Counted from the stretch's first letter, positions 29,601-44,527 are shown. The stretch is DNA of 64,000 nt from Cellulomonas fimi (GCF_028583725.1 NZ_CP110680.1:2294001-2358000); one strand, 5' to 3'. Program-made: numbers and translations. The notes: generated by a model not told the origin, from the sequence alone.

Positions 29601-30541
29601 TCCTTGCCGAGGTCCCGCGCCGACACGGCGACCTGGTGGCCACGCTCGCGCAGCCGCGCCGCGATCGCCTCGCTGATCGCCACGGACCGGTGCTTGCCGC
29701 CCGTGCAGCCGACGGCGATGGTCACGTAGCGCTTCTCCTCGTTGAGGTAGCCCGCGAGCACGGGTTCGAGCGCGTCGACGTACCGGTCGACGAACTGCAC
29801 GGCCCCCGGCAGGCCGAGGACGTAGTCGCGCACGGGCGCGTCCCGTCCCGTGAGGTGCCGCAGCTCGGTCACCCAGTACGGGTTCGCGAGGAACCGCACG
29901 TCGACCACGTGGTCGGCGTCCAGCGGGATGCCGTACTTGAAGCCGAACGACAGGACCGAGACCCGCAGGACGTCGGCGGTCGCGCCCGCGACGATCGAGC
30001 GGATCTCCCGGGCGAGGTCGTGCACGTTGAGGTCCGACGTGTCGACCACGGTGTCCGCCCGCTCGCGCAGGTCGCTGAGGACGGCCCGCTCGGCCGCGAT
30101 GCCGTCGAGGATGCGTCCCTCGCCCTGGAGCGGGTGCGGGCGGCGCACCTGCTCGTAGCGGCGGACGAGGACCTCGTCGGACGCGTCGAGGAAGAGGATC
30201 CGGTGGTCGACGCCCGCGGCGCGCAGCCCGTCGAGGACCTGCAGCACGTCGGCGAAGAACTCGCGCCCGCGGACGTCGAGGACGGCCGCGAGCCGCTGCG
30301 CGCGCTCCCCCGTCGGGCCGCTCGTGAGCATGCCGACGAGGTGGGTGAGCATCTGCGCGGGGAGGTTGTCGACGACGTACCAGTCGAGGTCCTCGAGCAC
30401 GGCGGCGGCACGGGTCCGACCCGCGCCGGACATGCCGGTGATGATGAGCAGCTGCGGTGCCGCGAGGCGCGGGCCCTCCGCCGCGGCCTCGAGCGCCGGG
30501 ATGCCGGAAGGGACGGTGATCGGCGACGGCTCGTCGGTCAT
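29597..30541 (-). CDS. rapZ: RNase adapter RapZ / YvcJ-family nucleotide-binding protein
   Basis: A 314-residue P-loop protein. Walker A is [12 protein letters not shown] near residue 35, and the conserved C-terminal domain includes [20 protein letters not shown] and [13 protein letters not shown]. In Enterobacteria RapZ controls glmS sRNAs; in Gram-positives the family hydrolyses nucleotides and its target is less clear. The usual Walker A lysine is replaced: the loop reads GAGRTR, as in several actinobacterial homologues. The ATG overlaps the uvrC stop (ATGA). Confidence 0.93.
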   Translation of the reverse strand: MTDEPSPITVPSGIPALEAAAEGPRLAAPQLLIITGMSGAGRTRAAAVLEDLDWYVVDNLPAQMLTHLVGMLTSGPTGERAQRLAAVLDVRGREFFADVLQVLDGLRAAGVDHRILFLDASDEVLVRRYEQVRRPHPLQGEGRILDGIAAERAVLSDLRERADTVVDTSDLNVHDLAREIRSIVAGATADVLRVSVLSFGFKYGIPLDADHVVDVRFLANPYWVTELRHLTGRDAPVRDYVLGLPGAVQFVDRYVDALEPVLAGYLNEEKRYVTIAVGCTGGKHRSVAISEAIAARLRERGHQVAVSARDLGKE

Positions 30542-32595
30542 GACCTCAGCATGCCAAACCCGTCCTCGACCGACGCGGCCGTGGCGTCCGTCGGCGCGTC
30601 GCCGTCGGACGTCGCGGGCACGACGGTCTCCGCCGCGGCGGGCGCGTCCCCGGCGAGGGCCGCGACCACGGCCGCGGCCGTGCGCTCTCCCATGCCCGGG
30701 ACGCTGGCGATCTCCTCGACCGACGCCGCCCGCAGCCGCTTGACGCTGCCGAAGTGCCGGAGCAGCGCCGCGCGCCGGGCGGGACCCAGGCCGGGCACGT
30801 CGTCGAGCACGGAGACCGTCATGCCCTTGGAGCGGCGGCGCCGGTGCGCGGTGATCGCGAACCGGTGTGCCTCGTCGCGGAGCCGCTGGAGCAGGTACAG
30901 CCCCTCGGACGACCGCTGCAGGATCACCGGGTAGTCCTCGCCGGGCAGCCACACCTCCTCGAGGCGCTTGGCGAGTCCGCACAGTGCGACGTCGTCGATG
31001 CCGAGCTCCGCCATCGCCGCGGCCGCGGCCGCGACCTGCGGCTGGCCGCCGTCGACGACGACGAGGTTCGGCGGGTACGCGAATCTCTGCGGGCGCCCGG
31101 TCGACTCGTCGACGGGGCCCGAGCGACGCGGCTCGTCGTCGTCCTCCCCGAGCCCGAGCTCGACGTCGCCCGCGTTGGACCGCTCCGCGAGGTACCGGCG
31201 GAACCGGCGCGTGATGACCTCGTGCATCGCGGCGGTGTCGTCGCGCGCGCCGTCGCCGTCCGGCCCGCGCAGGTTGAACAGCCGGTACTCGCTCTTGCGT
31301 GCGAGCCCGTCCTCGAAGACGACCATCGACGCCGACTGGAACGTCCCCTGGTTGTGGGAGACGTCGAAGCACTCGATCCGCAGCGGCGCCGACGCGAGGT
31401 CGAGCGCCTCCTGGATCTCGCGCAGCGCCTGGCTGCGGGTCGTCAGGTCGCCGGCCCGGCGCGTGCGGTGCAGCATCAGCGCGTGCTCCGCGTTGCGGTG
31501 CACGGTGGCCGCGAGCTCACGCTTGTCGCCGCGCTGCGGCACCCGGACCTGCACGCGCGACCCGCGCAACCCGGTCAGCCAGTCCTGCACCTGCTCGACG
31601 TCGGGCGGCGGGACGGGGACGAGGACCTCGCGCGGCACCGACGCCGTCCCGGAGTCCTCCTCGGTGCCGTACACCTGCTGCAGCAGGTGCTCGACGAGCT
31701 CGGCGTCCGTGACGTCCTCGACCTTCTCGACGACCCAGCCGCGCTGACCACGGATGCGCCCGTCGCGGACGTGGAACACCTGCACCGCGGCCTCGAGCTC
31801 GTCGCCCGCCAGCGCGAAGATGTCGGCGTCCGTGCCGTCCTTAAGGACGACGGCGTTCCGCTCGGTCGCCTTCTCCAGCGTGGCGATGTCGTCGCGCAGG
31901 CGGGCCGCCTGCTCGTAGTCGAGCTCTGCCGCGGCCTCCTTCATGCGGGCGGTCAGGCGTCGCGTGAACTTGGCGGTGTCGCCCGCCATGAAGTCGCAGA
32001 AGTCCTGCGCGAGCGCGTGGTGGTCGTCGGGCGAGATCCGGCCGACGCACGGCGCGGAGCACTTGTCGATGTACCCGAGCAGGCACGGTCGCCCCTGCTG
32101 GTGCGCGCGCTTGAAGACGCCCGCGGAGCACGTCCGGACGGGGAAGACGCGGAGGAGGAGGTCGACGGTCTCGCGGATCGCCCACGCGTGCGCGTACGGG
32201 CCGAAGTAGCGCGTCCCCTTGCGCTTGGCACCGCGCATGACCTGCACGCGCGGGAACTCGTCGGCCATCGTGACCGCGAGGTACGGGTACGACTTGTCGT
32301 CCCGGTACTTCACGTTGAACCGCGGGTCGAACTCCTTGATCCACGTGTACTCGAGCGCGAGCGCGGCGACCTCGGTCGGTACGACCGTCCACTCCACCGA
32401 CGCGGCCGTGGTGACCATCTGCTGCGTCCGCGGGTGCAAGTTGTGCACGTCCTGGAAGTAGCTCGACAGCCGGGAACGCAGGCTCTTGGCCTTCCCGACG
32501 TAGATGACGCGGCCGTGCTCGTCGCGGAAGCGGTAGACGCCCGGGGAGTCCGGCAGCTCCCCCGGTGCGGGGCGGTACGTGGCGGGATCAGCCAT
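30538..32595 (-). CDS. uvrC: Excinuclease ABC subunit C
   Basis: A 685-residue dual-incision nuclease of nucleotide excision repair. The GIY-YIG nuclease is at about residues 15-90 ([23 protein letters not shown]), the UvrB-binding motif follows near 215, an RNase H-like domain contains [11 protein letters not shown], and the helix-hairpin-helix ends in [14 protein letters not shown] 30-residue Ala/Thr/Asp-rich tail follows. The ATG at 32595 begins MADPATYRP. It heads the uvrC-rapZ-yvcK-whiA run. uvrA and uvrB are also in the window. Confidence 0.97.
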   Translation of the reverse strand: MADPATYRPAPGELPDSPGVYRFRDEHGRVIYVGKAKSLRSRLSSYFQDVHNLHPRTQQMVTTAASVEWTVVPTEVAALALEYTWIKEFDPRFNVKYRDDKSYPYLAVTMADEFPRVQVMRGAKRKGTRYFGPYAHAWAIRETVDLLLRVFPVRTCSAGVFKRAHQQGRPCLLGYIDKCSAPCVGRISPDDHHALAQDFCDFMAGDTAKFTRRLTARMKEAAAELDYEQAARLRDDIATLEKATERNAVVLKDGTDADIFALAGDELEAAVQVFHVRDGRIRGQRGWVVEKVEDVTDAELVEHLLQQVYGTEEDSGTASVPREVLVPVPPPDVEQVQDWLTGLRGSRVQVRVPQRGDKRELAATVHRNAEHALMLHRTRRAGDLTTRSQALREIQEALDLASAPLRIECFDVSHNQGTFQSASMVVFEDGLARKSEYRLFNLRGPDGDGARDDTAAMHEVITRRFRRYLAERSNAGDVELGLGEDDDEPRRSGPVDESTGRPQRFAYPPNLVVVDGGQPQVAAAAAAMAELGIDDVALCGLAKRLEEVWLPGEDYPVILQRSSEGLYLLQRLRDEAHRFAITAHRRRRSKGMTVSVLDDVPGLGPARRAALLRHFGSVKRLRAASVEEIASVPGMGERTAAAVVAALAGDAPAAAETVVPATSDGDAPTDATAASVEDGFGMLRS

Positions 32596-32742
32596 GCCGT
32601 CGAGCCTAGGCGCTCGTTCCGACACCCTCCGCCGGGCGCCCGGTCGGTCAGGGCTTCGCCGACGCGTGTGGTGACGTCTTTCTGCGAGGCGACCGCGCGG
32701 GTTGAGGCGGCGTTGAGACGCAATGGCCTGTTATCATGGACC

Positions 32743-33753
32743 ATGCGCGCGTCGGAAGCCCTGGAGCGTCATCTCGCCCGGCTCGCCGACCCCGGAGCGC
32801 CGGCCTCGCGCTCCTTGCTCCGCCAGCGCCGGTGGGCGCTGCGCCACGCGCTGACCGCCGCCGCGCTCGCACGGCTGCACGGCCCCGCCCCGCTCCCCCA
32901 GGACGTCGCCGCCACGGAGCAGGACGACCTCGACCGTGCCATGCACGGCGTCGCGGCCGGCGACCTCGTGGACCCCGCGTTCCTCGCGTGGTACCTCCCC
33001 TGGGCCGCGGACGGCGCGCTCACCGACCCCGCCCGCCCGTCGGCCGGCCGGTCCCCCGCCGCTGCCCGGGCCCGTGTCGCCGCCCTCCGCGCGCTCGCCG
33101 CCGACCTCGACCTCCCGGCACCCGGCCACACCCACGGCACACCCGAGCTCCGCACCGTCATCGCGCGGCGACCCGTCGAGGACCTGCTGCGCGCCTTCGC
33201 AGGCCACCGCCCGCGGCCGACCGCGACGCGCGCCCGCCTGCTCGCGATGCTCGCCGTCATGGACCTCGACCCCGTCGGCCCGACCGCTCTCGCCGCAATG
33301 GACGTGCGTGACCTGTCGCCCGACGTCACGACGCTGCGCGCGCCGAGCGACGGCCGTCCGCTCGCCCTGAGCCCCGCCGGCACCGCGGCGCTGCGCGCGT
33401 GGCTGTCGGTCCGTGAGGAGCTGGTCGCCCACCTCGACGGCGGCGCCGTGCACGCCCTGTGGGTGTCGGCGCACGGCCTGCGCGACGCCGACGGCACCGC
33501 GCGACCGCCCGGGCTCCCGCTGCGGACGCGCGGGATCGAGCGCGCCTACGCCCGTGGCGTGCGCGCCCTGCGCCGTCACCTCGCGGCGTACCCGGAGCGT
33601 GTGCCGCACTCGCTCCTGCCCGAGCACGCGCCGCCCGGCACGGTGCCGCCGCTCGACCTCCCGCCCTCGCTCGAGCTGCTCCGCCGGTCCCTCCTCGCGG
33701 CCGGCCACGGGCCTGCGCGAGAGGTGCCGCCCGACGGCCCGGAGCCGGGCTGA
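32743..33753 (+). CDS. Degenerate tyrosine-recombinase-like protein
   Basis: A 336-residue Ala/Arg/Leu/Pro-rich protein I cannot assign firmly. Residues about 160-290 align by eye with the catalytic domain of Xer-type recombinases (an RARLLAMLAVMDLDP helix, a basic-sheet turn, LALSPAGTAALRAWL, then an RGIERAY helix), but the first catalytic Arg, the HxxR motif and the Tyr are not recognisable. It may be a catalytically dead DNA-binding relative. A TATCAT box (32732-32737) lies six bases before the ATG, suggesting a leaderless mRNA. It is divergent from uvrC. Coding is supported by the long frame and biased third positions. Confidence 0.55.
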   Translation: MRASEALERHLARLADPGAPASRSLLRQRRWALRHALTAAALARLHGPAPLPQDVAATEQDDLDRAMHGVAAGDLVDPAFLAWYLPWAADGALTDPARPSAGRSPAAARARVAALRALAADLDLPAPGHTHGTPELRTVIARRPVEDLLRAFAGHRPRPTATRARLLAMLAVMDLDPVGPTALAAMDVRDLSPDVTTLRAPSDGRPLALSPAGTAALRAWLSVREELVAHLDGGAVHALWVSAHGLRDADGTARPPGLPLRTRGIERAYARGVRALRRHLAAYPERVPHSLLPEHAPPGTVPPLDLPPSLELLRRSLLAAGHGPAREVPPDGPEPG

Positions 33754-33888
33754 CGGGCATCCCGTCACCCTCCCGCCGAGGACGTCATGACCGACGACGC
33801 CAGGCGCCGCCGCCCGATCCGCCCCGCCGCGCTCCCGCCGGCCGCCAGGGCCACGGCGCGCGCGAGCCGGGACGGCTACCGTGACCGC

Positions 33889-34428
33889 ATGGGCCCCCTG
33901 CACACGTACGCGATCGACGTGACCTGGACCGGTGCCGGGACGCGCGGCACCGCGAGCTACACGTCCTACAGCCGCGACCACGAGGTCCAGATCGGCTCGA
34001 AGCCGCCGCTCCCCGGGTCGTCCGACCCGGCCTTCCGCGGCGACCCTGCGCGGTACTCGCCGGAGGAGCTCTTCGTCGCGTCGATCGCGCAGTGCCACAT
34101 GCTCTGGTTCCTCCACCTGGCCGCGGTCGCGGGCGTCGTCGTCGTCGCCTACCGCGACGAGGCGGTCGGCACCATGCGCGTCGAGGCCGCCGGGCACGGC
34201 CAGTTCACCGAGGTTGTCCTGCGACCGCGCGTGACGGTCGCCCACGGCCGCCACCTCCCCGACGGCTCACCGGTGACCGACGACGTGCTGGGGCGCCTCC
34301 ACCACGCGACGCGCGAGCACTGCTTCATCGCGCGCTCGGTGAACTTCCCGGTCCGCCACGAGCCCACGACGGTCCGGTTCGCCCCGGGCAGCCAGGCCCC
34401 GGCCCCGGCGCCGACACCCGCGACCTGA
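33889..34428 (+). CDS. OsmC-family peroxiredoxin-like protein
   Basis: A 179-residue OsmC/Ohr-fold protein, reducing organic peroxides if active. The two expected cysteines are present, in SIAQCHMLWF and REHCFIARSV. The core starts at THTYAIDVTW-like residues, so I chose the ATG at 33889 rather than the in-frame ATG at 33787, which adds 34 basic residues. The tail is Pro/Ala rich. It is convergent with uvrA and no clear hairpin separates them. Confidence 0.85.
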   Translation: MGPLHTYAIDVTWTGAGTRGTASYTSYSRDHEVQIGSKPPLPGSSDPAFRGDPARYSPEELFVASIAQCHMLWFLHLAAVAGVVVVAYRDEAVGTMRVEAAGHGQFTEVVLRPRVTVAHGRHLPDGSPVTDDVLGRLHHATREHCFIARSVNFPVRHEPTTVRFAPGSQAPAPAPTPAT

Positions 34429-34486
34429 GCGCGGCCGCCGGTCACCCGTCGGGACTCCCGGGCACGTCAGGCGTCGGCGCAGTCGG

Positions 34487-37360
<2,874 letters not shown>

Positions 37361-37453
37361 GGCGGGCAGTCTACGTCGGACCACCGACACGTCGCACACG
37401 TGTTCGACCCCGGCGAACACGCGCAGGCCCCCGGCGGCGGGCACGATGAGCCC

Positions 37454-38161
37454 ATGACGTACACCGGCGACGTGCGCCCCGGCGGCCCGAGCGACGTCCG
37501 CGTCCTCGACGAGGTCGAGATCCGCAAGGTCAGCGTCGGCCCCATGGACAACGCCGCCTACCTGGTCACCTGCCGCCGTCAGCACGCCCAGCTGCTGGTC
37601 GACGCGGCCGACGAGCCGGACCGCCTGCTCGCCCTCGTCCGGGAGGGATCGGGCGCCGCGCGGCTCGACACGGTCGTGACGACGCACGGGCACCCGGACC
37701 ACCACCGGGCCCTCGCGTCCGTCGTCGCCGTGACGGGCGCCACGGTCGCCGCGGGCGCCGACGACGCCGCTGCGGTCACCGACGCCACCGGAGTCCCGGT
37801 CGACCGCGCGCTGCGGGACGGCGACGTCGTCCTCGTCGGCCACGTCACGCTCGAGGTCGTCGCGCTGCGCGGGCACACCGACGGGTCGGTCGCGCTCGTC
37901 TACCGCGAGCCCGAGCACGTCGGCGAGCCGGGCGCGGTGGCCGGCCGCGCGCACGTCTTCACGGGCGACTCGCTGTTCCCCGGCGGCGTCGGCAGCACGG
38001 GCGGCGACGCGGTGCGGTTCGACCGGCTGCTGACTGACGTCGTCGAGCGGCTCTTCGACCGGTTCGGCGACGACACGTGGGTCTACCCCGGCCACGGCCG
38101 CGACACGACGCTGGGCGCCGAACGGCCGCACGTCGACGAGTGGCGCGCACGCGGCTGGTGA
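37454..38161 (+). CDS. Metallo-beta-lactamase-fold hydrolase
   Basis: A 235-residue hydrolase of the glyoxalase II-like branch. The zinc motif is THGHPDHH near residue 78, HTDGSVAL near residue 141, GDSLFPGG near residue 174 and PGHGRDT near residue 218. This fits a thioester or small-molecule hydrolase; the gene often neighbours uvrA in actinobacteria. The substrate is not evident. It is divergent from uvrA with a 93-base gap. Confidence 0.88.
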   Translation: MTYTGDVRPGGPSDVRVLDEVEIRKVSVGPMDNAAYLVTCRRQHAQLLVDAADEPDRLLALVREGSGAARLDTVVTTHGHPDHHRALASVVAVTGATVAAGADDAAAVTDATGVPVDRALRDGDVVLVGHVTLEVVALRGHTDGSVALVYREPEHVGEPGAVAGRAHVFTGDSLFPGGVGSTGGDAVRFDRLLTDVVERLFDRFGDDTWVYPGHGRDTTLGAERPHVDEWRARGW

Positions 38162-38203
38162 CGCGCTACCGCACGGCGACGGCGCGGGCGGGAGTCGACC
38201 GGC

Positions 38204-39367
38204 TCATCCGTCCAGCGGCCCGAGCACCGAGGTCGCGACGGTCGCGTGCGCCGACTCGTCGTCGGAGGGGTGGAAGATCCCGGCGAGCACGTCCCGGTAG
38301 AGACGCGCGAGCTCGCTGCCCGTGAAGTAGGAGCCGCCTCCGGACACACGGATCGCGAGGTCGACGACCGCGCGCGCGGTCTCGGTGGCCCGGACCTTGA
38401 GCCCGACGAGCTGCGCGAACCACCGCGCGCCGTGGTCGACCTGCTCGTCGACGTCGCGCGCGAGCGCGAACACCTGGAGCTCCGCACCGTCCTGCGCGAG
38501 CGCCGCGTCGGCGACCTTCCACCGGATGTCCGGGTCCTGCGAGTACGCGCGACCCTCGAACTTCATCGACGTGCGTCGGCGGGTCGCCGCGACGCCGAGC
38601 TCGAGCGCGCGACGGCCGATCCCCGTGTACACGGCGGCGAGCAGGACCTCGAACACCGCGAACAGCGCGAAGATGAACGGGTCGGCGCTGGGTCCCGGCG
38701 GCAGCCGCCGGTAGACGCGGTCGGCCGGCGCGTACGCCCCGTCGAGCACCGTGGTCGCCGACTGCGTGGCGCGCATGCCGAGCGTGTCCCAGTCGTCCTT
38801 CGCGGTCGCCCCGCCCTCCTCGCGCGCCACGACGCCGTGCACCAGACGCGGGTCGTCGGGGTCGGTGTCGTCGCGCCCGAAGGTCGCCAGCCGCGTCCAC
38901 ACCGGGGACAGCGACGTGAAGATCTTGGTGCCGAAGAACCGGTAGCCGCCGTCCGGATCACGCTCGGCCCGCGTCCGGGAGCCGAACATCACGAGGTCGT
39001 TGCCCGCCTCCGAGTTGCCGAACGCGAACACCTCCCCCGCTGCCGCGTCGGTCAGCACGAACTCGAAGGCCGTGTCGCCGCGCTCGACGAGGAGGGCGGC
39101 GAGCCCGGTCACGACGAGGTGCATGTTGACCGCGAGGGCTGTCGCGGGGGCCGCGCCCGCGAGACGTGCCTGCTCCCGGGCGACCTCCTCCAGCGTGAGC
39201 CCGGCGCCGCCGAGCCGCTCGGGCACGAACGCCCGGAGGTAGCCCGCGGCGCGGAGGTCGTCGAGGTCGTCGTGCGGGAACGTGTTGTCGCGGTCGTGCC
39301 CGGGGGCCCGCTCCCGGATCCGGTCGAGCAGGTCGTCGGTGAGGAGCGTGCGCAGCGTGCGAGGCAT
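38204..39367 (-). CDS. Acyl-CoA dehydrogenase-family flavoprotein
   Basis: A 387-residue protein with the acyl-CoA dehydrogenase fold: an N-terminal helical part (RAAGYLRAFVPERLGG), a middle beta domain (YRFFGTKIFTSLSP, DDWDTLGMRATQS) and a C-terminal four-helix bundle. Such proteins oxidise acyl-CoA esters or, in the DszC-like branch, use reduced flavin to oxygenate substrates. No clear catalytic Glu was assigned, so either is possible. It is convergent with the hydrolase gene. Confidence 0.87.
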   Translation of the reverse strand: MPRTLRTLLTDDLLDRIRERAPGHDRDNTFPHDDLDDLRAAGYLRAFVPERLGGAGLTLEEVAREQARLAGAAPATALAVNMHLVVTGLAALLVERGDTAFEFVLTDAAAGEVFAFGNSEAGNDLVMFGSRTRAERDPDGGYRFFGTKIFTSLSPVWTRLATFGRDDTDPDDPRLVHGVVAREEGGATAKDDWDTLGMRATQSATTVLDGAYAPADRVYRRLPPGPSADPFIFALFAVFEVLLAAVYTGIGRRALELGVAATRRRTSMKFEGRAYSQDPDIRWKVADAALAQDGAELQVFALARDVDEQVDHGARWFAQLVGLKVRATETARAVVDLAIRVSGGGSYFTGSELARLYRDVLAGIFHPSDDESAHATVATSVLGPLDG

Positions 39368-39434
39368 GCGGCCACTCTGCCACCGTGCCGCCCGTGCACC
39401 GGTCGCGCGGCGGCCGGTCGGGCAGGATGAGCGC

Positions 39435-39722
39435 ATGCCGACCTACGCCGTGACCTACACCTACGACGAGCGCACCGACGTGCGCGACCGCGTCCGCCCC
39501 GAGCACCGCGACTACCTGCGGTCCCTCGCCGACGACGGCCTCCTCCTCGGCTCGGGGCCGTTCACGGAGGGCGAGCCGGGTGCGCTGCTCGTGTTCCGGG
39601 CCGACGACCGGGCCGCGCTCGACGCGCTGCTCGACGCCGACCCGTTCGCCCGCGAGGGGATCGTCGCGGCGACGGCCGTGCGGACGTGGGACGTCGTCAT
39701 CGGACCGTGGAGCGCGTCGTGA
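39435..39722 (+). CDS. YciI-like protein
   Basis: A 95-residue ferredoxin-fold protein of the YciI/YCII family. The conserved His-Arg pair is in RPEHRDYL, and DPFAREGI near residue 72 is the family's DPF motif. The role is unknown in most members; some act in dye or chlorophenol degradation. AGGA lies seven bases before the ATG at 39435. It is divergent from the acyl-CoA dehydrogenase-like gene. Confidence 0.88.
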   Translation: MPTYAVTYTYDERTDVRDRVRPEHRDYLRSLADDGLLLGSGPFTEGEPGALLVFRADDRAALDALLDADPFAREGIVAATAVRTWDVVIGPWSAS

Positions 39723-39746
39723 CGCACGCGCGTCGCCGCGCGCACG

Positions 39747-39780
39747 ACGCCCCGGTCCCCACCGTGGGGGGCCGGGGCGT
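39747..39780. terminator. Bidirectional terminator between the YciI-like gene and terC
   Basis: ACGCCCCGG (39747-39755) pairs with CCGGGGCGT (39772-39780), with an inner CCCC/GGGG, between convergent genes. Confidence 0.8.
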
Positions 39781-39791
39781 CGGCGTGGGAC

Positions 39792-40793
39792 TCAGGCGCC
39801 GGTAACGGCGCGGGCGTCCTTGCGCGTCTTGATCAGGCTCGCGACGGTCGCGACGGCGAGGGTGCCGAGGATCACGGTGAGCGACAACCAGATCGGGATC
39901 TCCGGCGCCCACTCGACGGGCTCGCCGCCGTTGATGAACGGCAGCTCGTTCACGTGCAGCGCGTGCAGGACGAGCTTCACGCCGATGAAGCCGAGGATCA
40001 CCGCGAGGCCCTGCGACAGGTAGACGAGCCGCTCGAGCAGGCCGCCGATGAGGAAGTAGAGCTGGCGCAGGCCGAGCAGCGCGAACGCGTTGGCCGTGAA
40101 GACGATGTACGGCTCCTGCGTCAGGCCGTAGATCGCGGGGATCGAGTCGAGCGCGAACAGGATGTCGGTCGAGCCGATCGCGACCATGACGACGAGCATC
40201 GGCGTGAAGAACCGCTTGCCGTCGATCCGCGTGGTGAGCCGGTCGCCGTGGTACTCGTCCGTCGTCGGGACGACGCGCTTGAACCAACGGACCGCGAGGC
40301 CGTCGCCGACCTTCTCGTCCTCCGGGTGGTCCGGGTCGTGGTGCTCGCGGGCCAGCTTCACCGCGGTGTACACGAGGAACGCGCCGAAGATGTAGAAGAC
40401 CCAGGAGAACTGCTCGATCGCGGCGGCACCGGCCAGGATGAAGAGCGTGCGCAGGACGAGCGCGATCGCGACGCCGACCAGCAGCACCTTCTGCTGGTAC
40501 TCACGGGGCACCGCGAACTTCGTCATGATGATGAGGAAGACGAAGAGGTTGTCGACCGACAGGCTCTTCTCGGTGATGTAGCCGGCGAAGTACTCGGAGC
40601 CGTGGTCCCAGCCCCAGACGATGCCGAGCCCGATCCCGAACAGGATCGCGAGCACGATGTAGAAGACCGACCAGCGCACCGACTCTTGGAAAGAGGGGGC
40701 GTGCGGGGTCCGCACGTGCGCGAAGAAGTCGAAGATGATGAGGCCCACCACGGCGACAGCGGTGACAGCCCACACCCAGCCAGCAACGTCCAT
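39792..40793 (-). CDS. TerC/Alx-family membrane protein, probable manganese exporter
   Basis: A 333-residue integral membrane protein with about nine hydrophobic segments. The family acids are visible in KSLSVDNLFVF (near residue 77) and in STDILFALDSIPA (near residue 212). TerC proteins behind yybP-ykoY riboswitches export Mn2+ or help load it into secreted proteins. The ATG is preceded by GGAGG at 40802-40806. The upstream riboswitch strongly supports a role in manganese. Confidence 0.92.
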   Translation of the reverse strand: MDVAGWVWAVTAVAVVGLIIFDFFAHVRTPHAPSFQESVRWSVFYIVLAILFGIGLGIVWGWDHGSEYFAGYITEKSLSVDNLFVFLIIMTKFAVPREYQQKVLLVGVAIALVLRTLFILAGAAAIEQFSWVFYIFGAFLVYTAVKLAREHHDPDHPEDEKVGDGLAVRWFKRVVPTTDEYHGDRLTTRIDGKRFFTPMLVVMVAIGSTDILFALDSIPAIYGLTQEPYIVFTANAFALLGLRQLYFLIGGLLERLVYLSQGLAVILGFIGVKLVLHALHVNELPFINGGEPVEWAPEIPIWLSLTVILGTLAVATVASLIKTRKDARAVTGA

Positions 40794-40828
40794 CAGGACA
40801 ACCTCCGGTACGGGAACGACGTCGGGTA

Positions 40829-40926
40829 CCGAAGGTCTCCCCCACCCGTTGCTCCGGGCCGAGCGCCCCGGGGACCATCGGGTCCCGTGCTGACGACACG
40901 CTCGCTCGTGGGGTACTCCCCTTCAG
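40829..40926 (-). ncRNA. yybP-ykoY manganese riboswitch aptamer upstream of terC
   Basis: Read on the minus strand, the leader has GGGGAGTA, then TCGTCAGCAC, and then GAGACCTTCGG, the conserved loops of the Mn2+-sensing yybP-ykoY class. The stems fold well: P1 CTGAAGG/CCTTCGG, P2 CCCCAC/GTGGGG, P3 GAGCG/CGCTC, a GGGACC/GGTCCC hairpin and a CCCG/CGGG hairpin. Just downstream, CGGTAC and GTACCG can pair next to the ribosome binding site and share CGG with P1, so Mn2+ binding should free translation. Confidence 0.87.
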
Positions 40927-40932
40927 GCTGTC

Positions 40933-40961
40933 AGCGTAGGTGACGAAAGTCCTACGGTCAT
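40933..40961 (-). promoter_or_regulatory. terC promoter with a dyad in the spacer
   Basis: On the minus strand ATGACC (40961-40956) and TACGCT (40938-40933) are 17 bases apart. CGTAGG (40935-40940) and CCTACG (40951-40956) form a perfect dyad filling this spacer. TAGG...CCTA halves recall metal regulators of the DtxR/MntR type, but the spacing is one base longer than that consensus. The regulator is a guess. Confidence 0.5.
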
Positions 40962-41040
40962 CACGGGAGGCCGGATGTGCCCAGCGTCACATGCGTACGC
41001 ATGGACCAGGCACGCCCACCGGCCGCCGTGACGCCGGCCG

Positions 41041-43146
<2,106 letters not shown>

Positions 43147-43227
43147 GCCTCCACGGTACGGGCCACCACCGACACTCGCCGCGCCCCTCCTCCACGGGCG
43201 AACAGCCGCCCGGGACGTGGCCCGGCG

Positions 43228-43866
43228 TCAGGCCTCCGCGCCCGCCGTCACCCGCACGTCGTGGGCGACCCGGGCCGCGGTGCTCACCACGGCCGCGACC
43301 GCGCGTGCCGACTCCTCGACCGGCAGGCCCGCGCCGTCACCCGTCTCACGGGGGTCGCGCGGCACGTGCACGAAGCCACCGCGCACGCCGTCGCGGCCGG
43401 CGAGCAGGTGCGCGAGCGCGTAGAAGGTCGCGTTGCACACGTACGTGCCCGCGGTGTTCGACACCTCCACCGGCACGCCGATCCCGGCGACGGCGGCGGC
43501 GCACGCCTTGACGGGCAGCGACGAGAAGAACGCCGCCGGCGCCCCGGCGATCACGGGCACGTCCACCGGCGCGGAGCCGTCGGCGTCGGGGATCCGCGCG
43601 TCGATGACGTTGACCGCGACGCGCTCGAGCCCGACCGCACCGCGGCCGCCGGCCTCGCCGACGCACACCACCACGTCCGGCGACAGCTCCGCGACCGCGG
43701 CGCGCAGCTCCTGGCGGGCGCGGCGGAACGACACGGGCAGGCGGCGCACCACGAGCTCCACGTCGGCCTCGTCCCACGTGTCCCGCACGAGCGCGACCGC
43801 GTCCCACGACGCGTTGACGGGGTGGCCGTCGAACGGCTCGAACCCCGTGAGGAGGACCCGCGTCAC
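43228..43866 (-). CDS. pcp: Pyroglutamyl-peptidase I
   Basis: A 212-residue cysteine peptidase that removes N-terminal pyroglutamate. It opens with VLLTGFEPFDGHPVN, has GEAGGRGAV with the Glu region, the Cys in NTAGTYVCNATFY near residue 146 and the His in GFVHVPRD near residue 170. The GTG start overlaps the coaE stop, so the pair is coupled. Confidence 0.93.
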   Translation of the reverse strand: MTRVLLTGFEPFDGHPVNASWDAVALVRDTWDEADVELVVRRLPVSFRRARQELRAAVAELSPDVVVCVGEAGGRGAVGLERVAVNVIDARIPDADGSAPVDVPVIAGAPAAFFSSLPVKACAAAVAGIGVPVEVSNTAGTYVCNATFYALAHLLAGRDGVRGGFVHVPRDPRETGDGAGLPVEESARAVAAVVSTAARVAHDVRVTAGAEA

Positions 43867-44492
43867 GGTGTCTCGGCCGCGATCTCGTCGGCGCGCTCGA
43901 CGGCGAGCCGGTCCCACAGGTCGTCGACCTGCGTCCGCAGGTCGTCGTCGCTGCCCGTGCCGTCGAGCACGACGTCGGCCACGGCGAGGCGCTCGTCGTC
44001 GCTCGCCTGGGCGGCGACGCGCTTCTCGGCGTCGTCGCGCGACATACCCCGCAGCCGGACGAGCCGCTCGACCCGCAGCACGGCCGGGGCGTGCACGACG
44101 ACGAGGACGTGGAACGCGTCCGCCTGGCCCGTCTCGACGAGCAGCGGGATGTCGTGCACGACGACGGCCCCGTGGTCGACCACGGCGGCGGCGGCCTCCC
44201 GCTCGGCGGCGAGCCGCCGCACGACCGGGTGCACGATCCCGTCGAGGCGCCGGCGCGCGTCCGCGTCGGCGAACACGATCGACGCGAGCGCGGGCCGGTC
44301 GAGCGAACCGTCGGCGGCCAGGACCCCGTCGCCGAACTCCGCGACCACCGCGTCGAGGCCGACGCTCCCGGGCGCGACGGCCTCGCGTGCCAGCTCGTCG
44401 GAGTCGATCACCACCGCGCCGAGCTCGCGCAGCCGTCGTGCGGCCACGGACTTGCCGGCCGCGATGCCTCCGGTCAACCCGATGCGTTGCAT
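43863..44492 (-). CDS. coaE: Dephospho-CoA kinase
   Basis: A 209-residue kinase for the last step of coenzyme A synthesis. The P-loop is GLTGGIAAGKS at residues 5-15, DSDELAREAV is the next signature, and HDIPLLVETG follows. The ATG at 44492 (MQRIGLTG) is the family's usual start; an ATG at 44501 would add three residues. It lies downstream of rpsA, a common order. Confidence 0.94.
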   Translation of the reverse strand: MQRIGLTGGIAAGKSVAARRLRELGAVVIDSDELAREAVAPGSVGLDAVVAEFGDGVLAADGSLDRPALASIVFADADARRRLDGIVHPVVRRLAAEREAAAAVVDHGAVVVHDIPLLVETGQADAFHVLVVVHAPAVLRVERLVRLRGMSRDDAEKRVAAQASDDERLAVADVVLDGTGSDDDLRTQVDDLWDRLAVERADEIAAETP

Positions 44493-44527
44493 GCGCCCCA
44501 TCCTGCCGGACGGGCCCCGGGTACGCC

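Noticed and set aside
40865..40890. GGGACC...GGTCCC as a third operator of the GGACC/GGTCC type
   Set aside because: It is the P4-like hairpin of the riboswitch, so its symmetry is explained by RNA structure.
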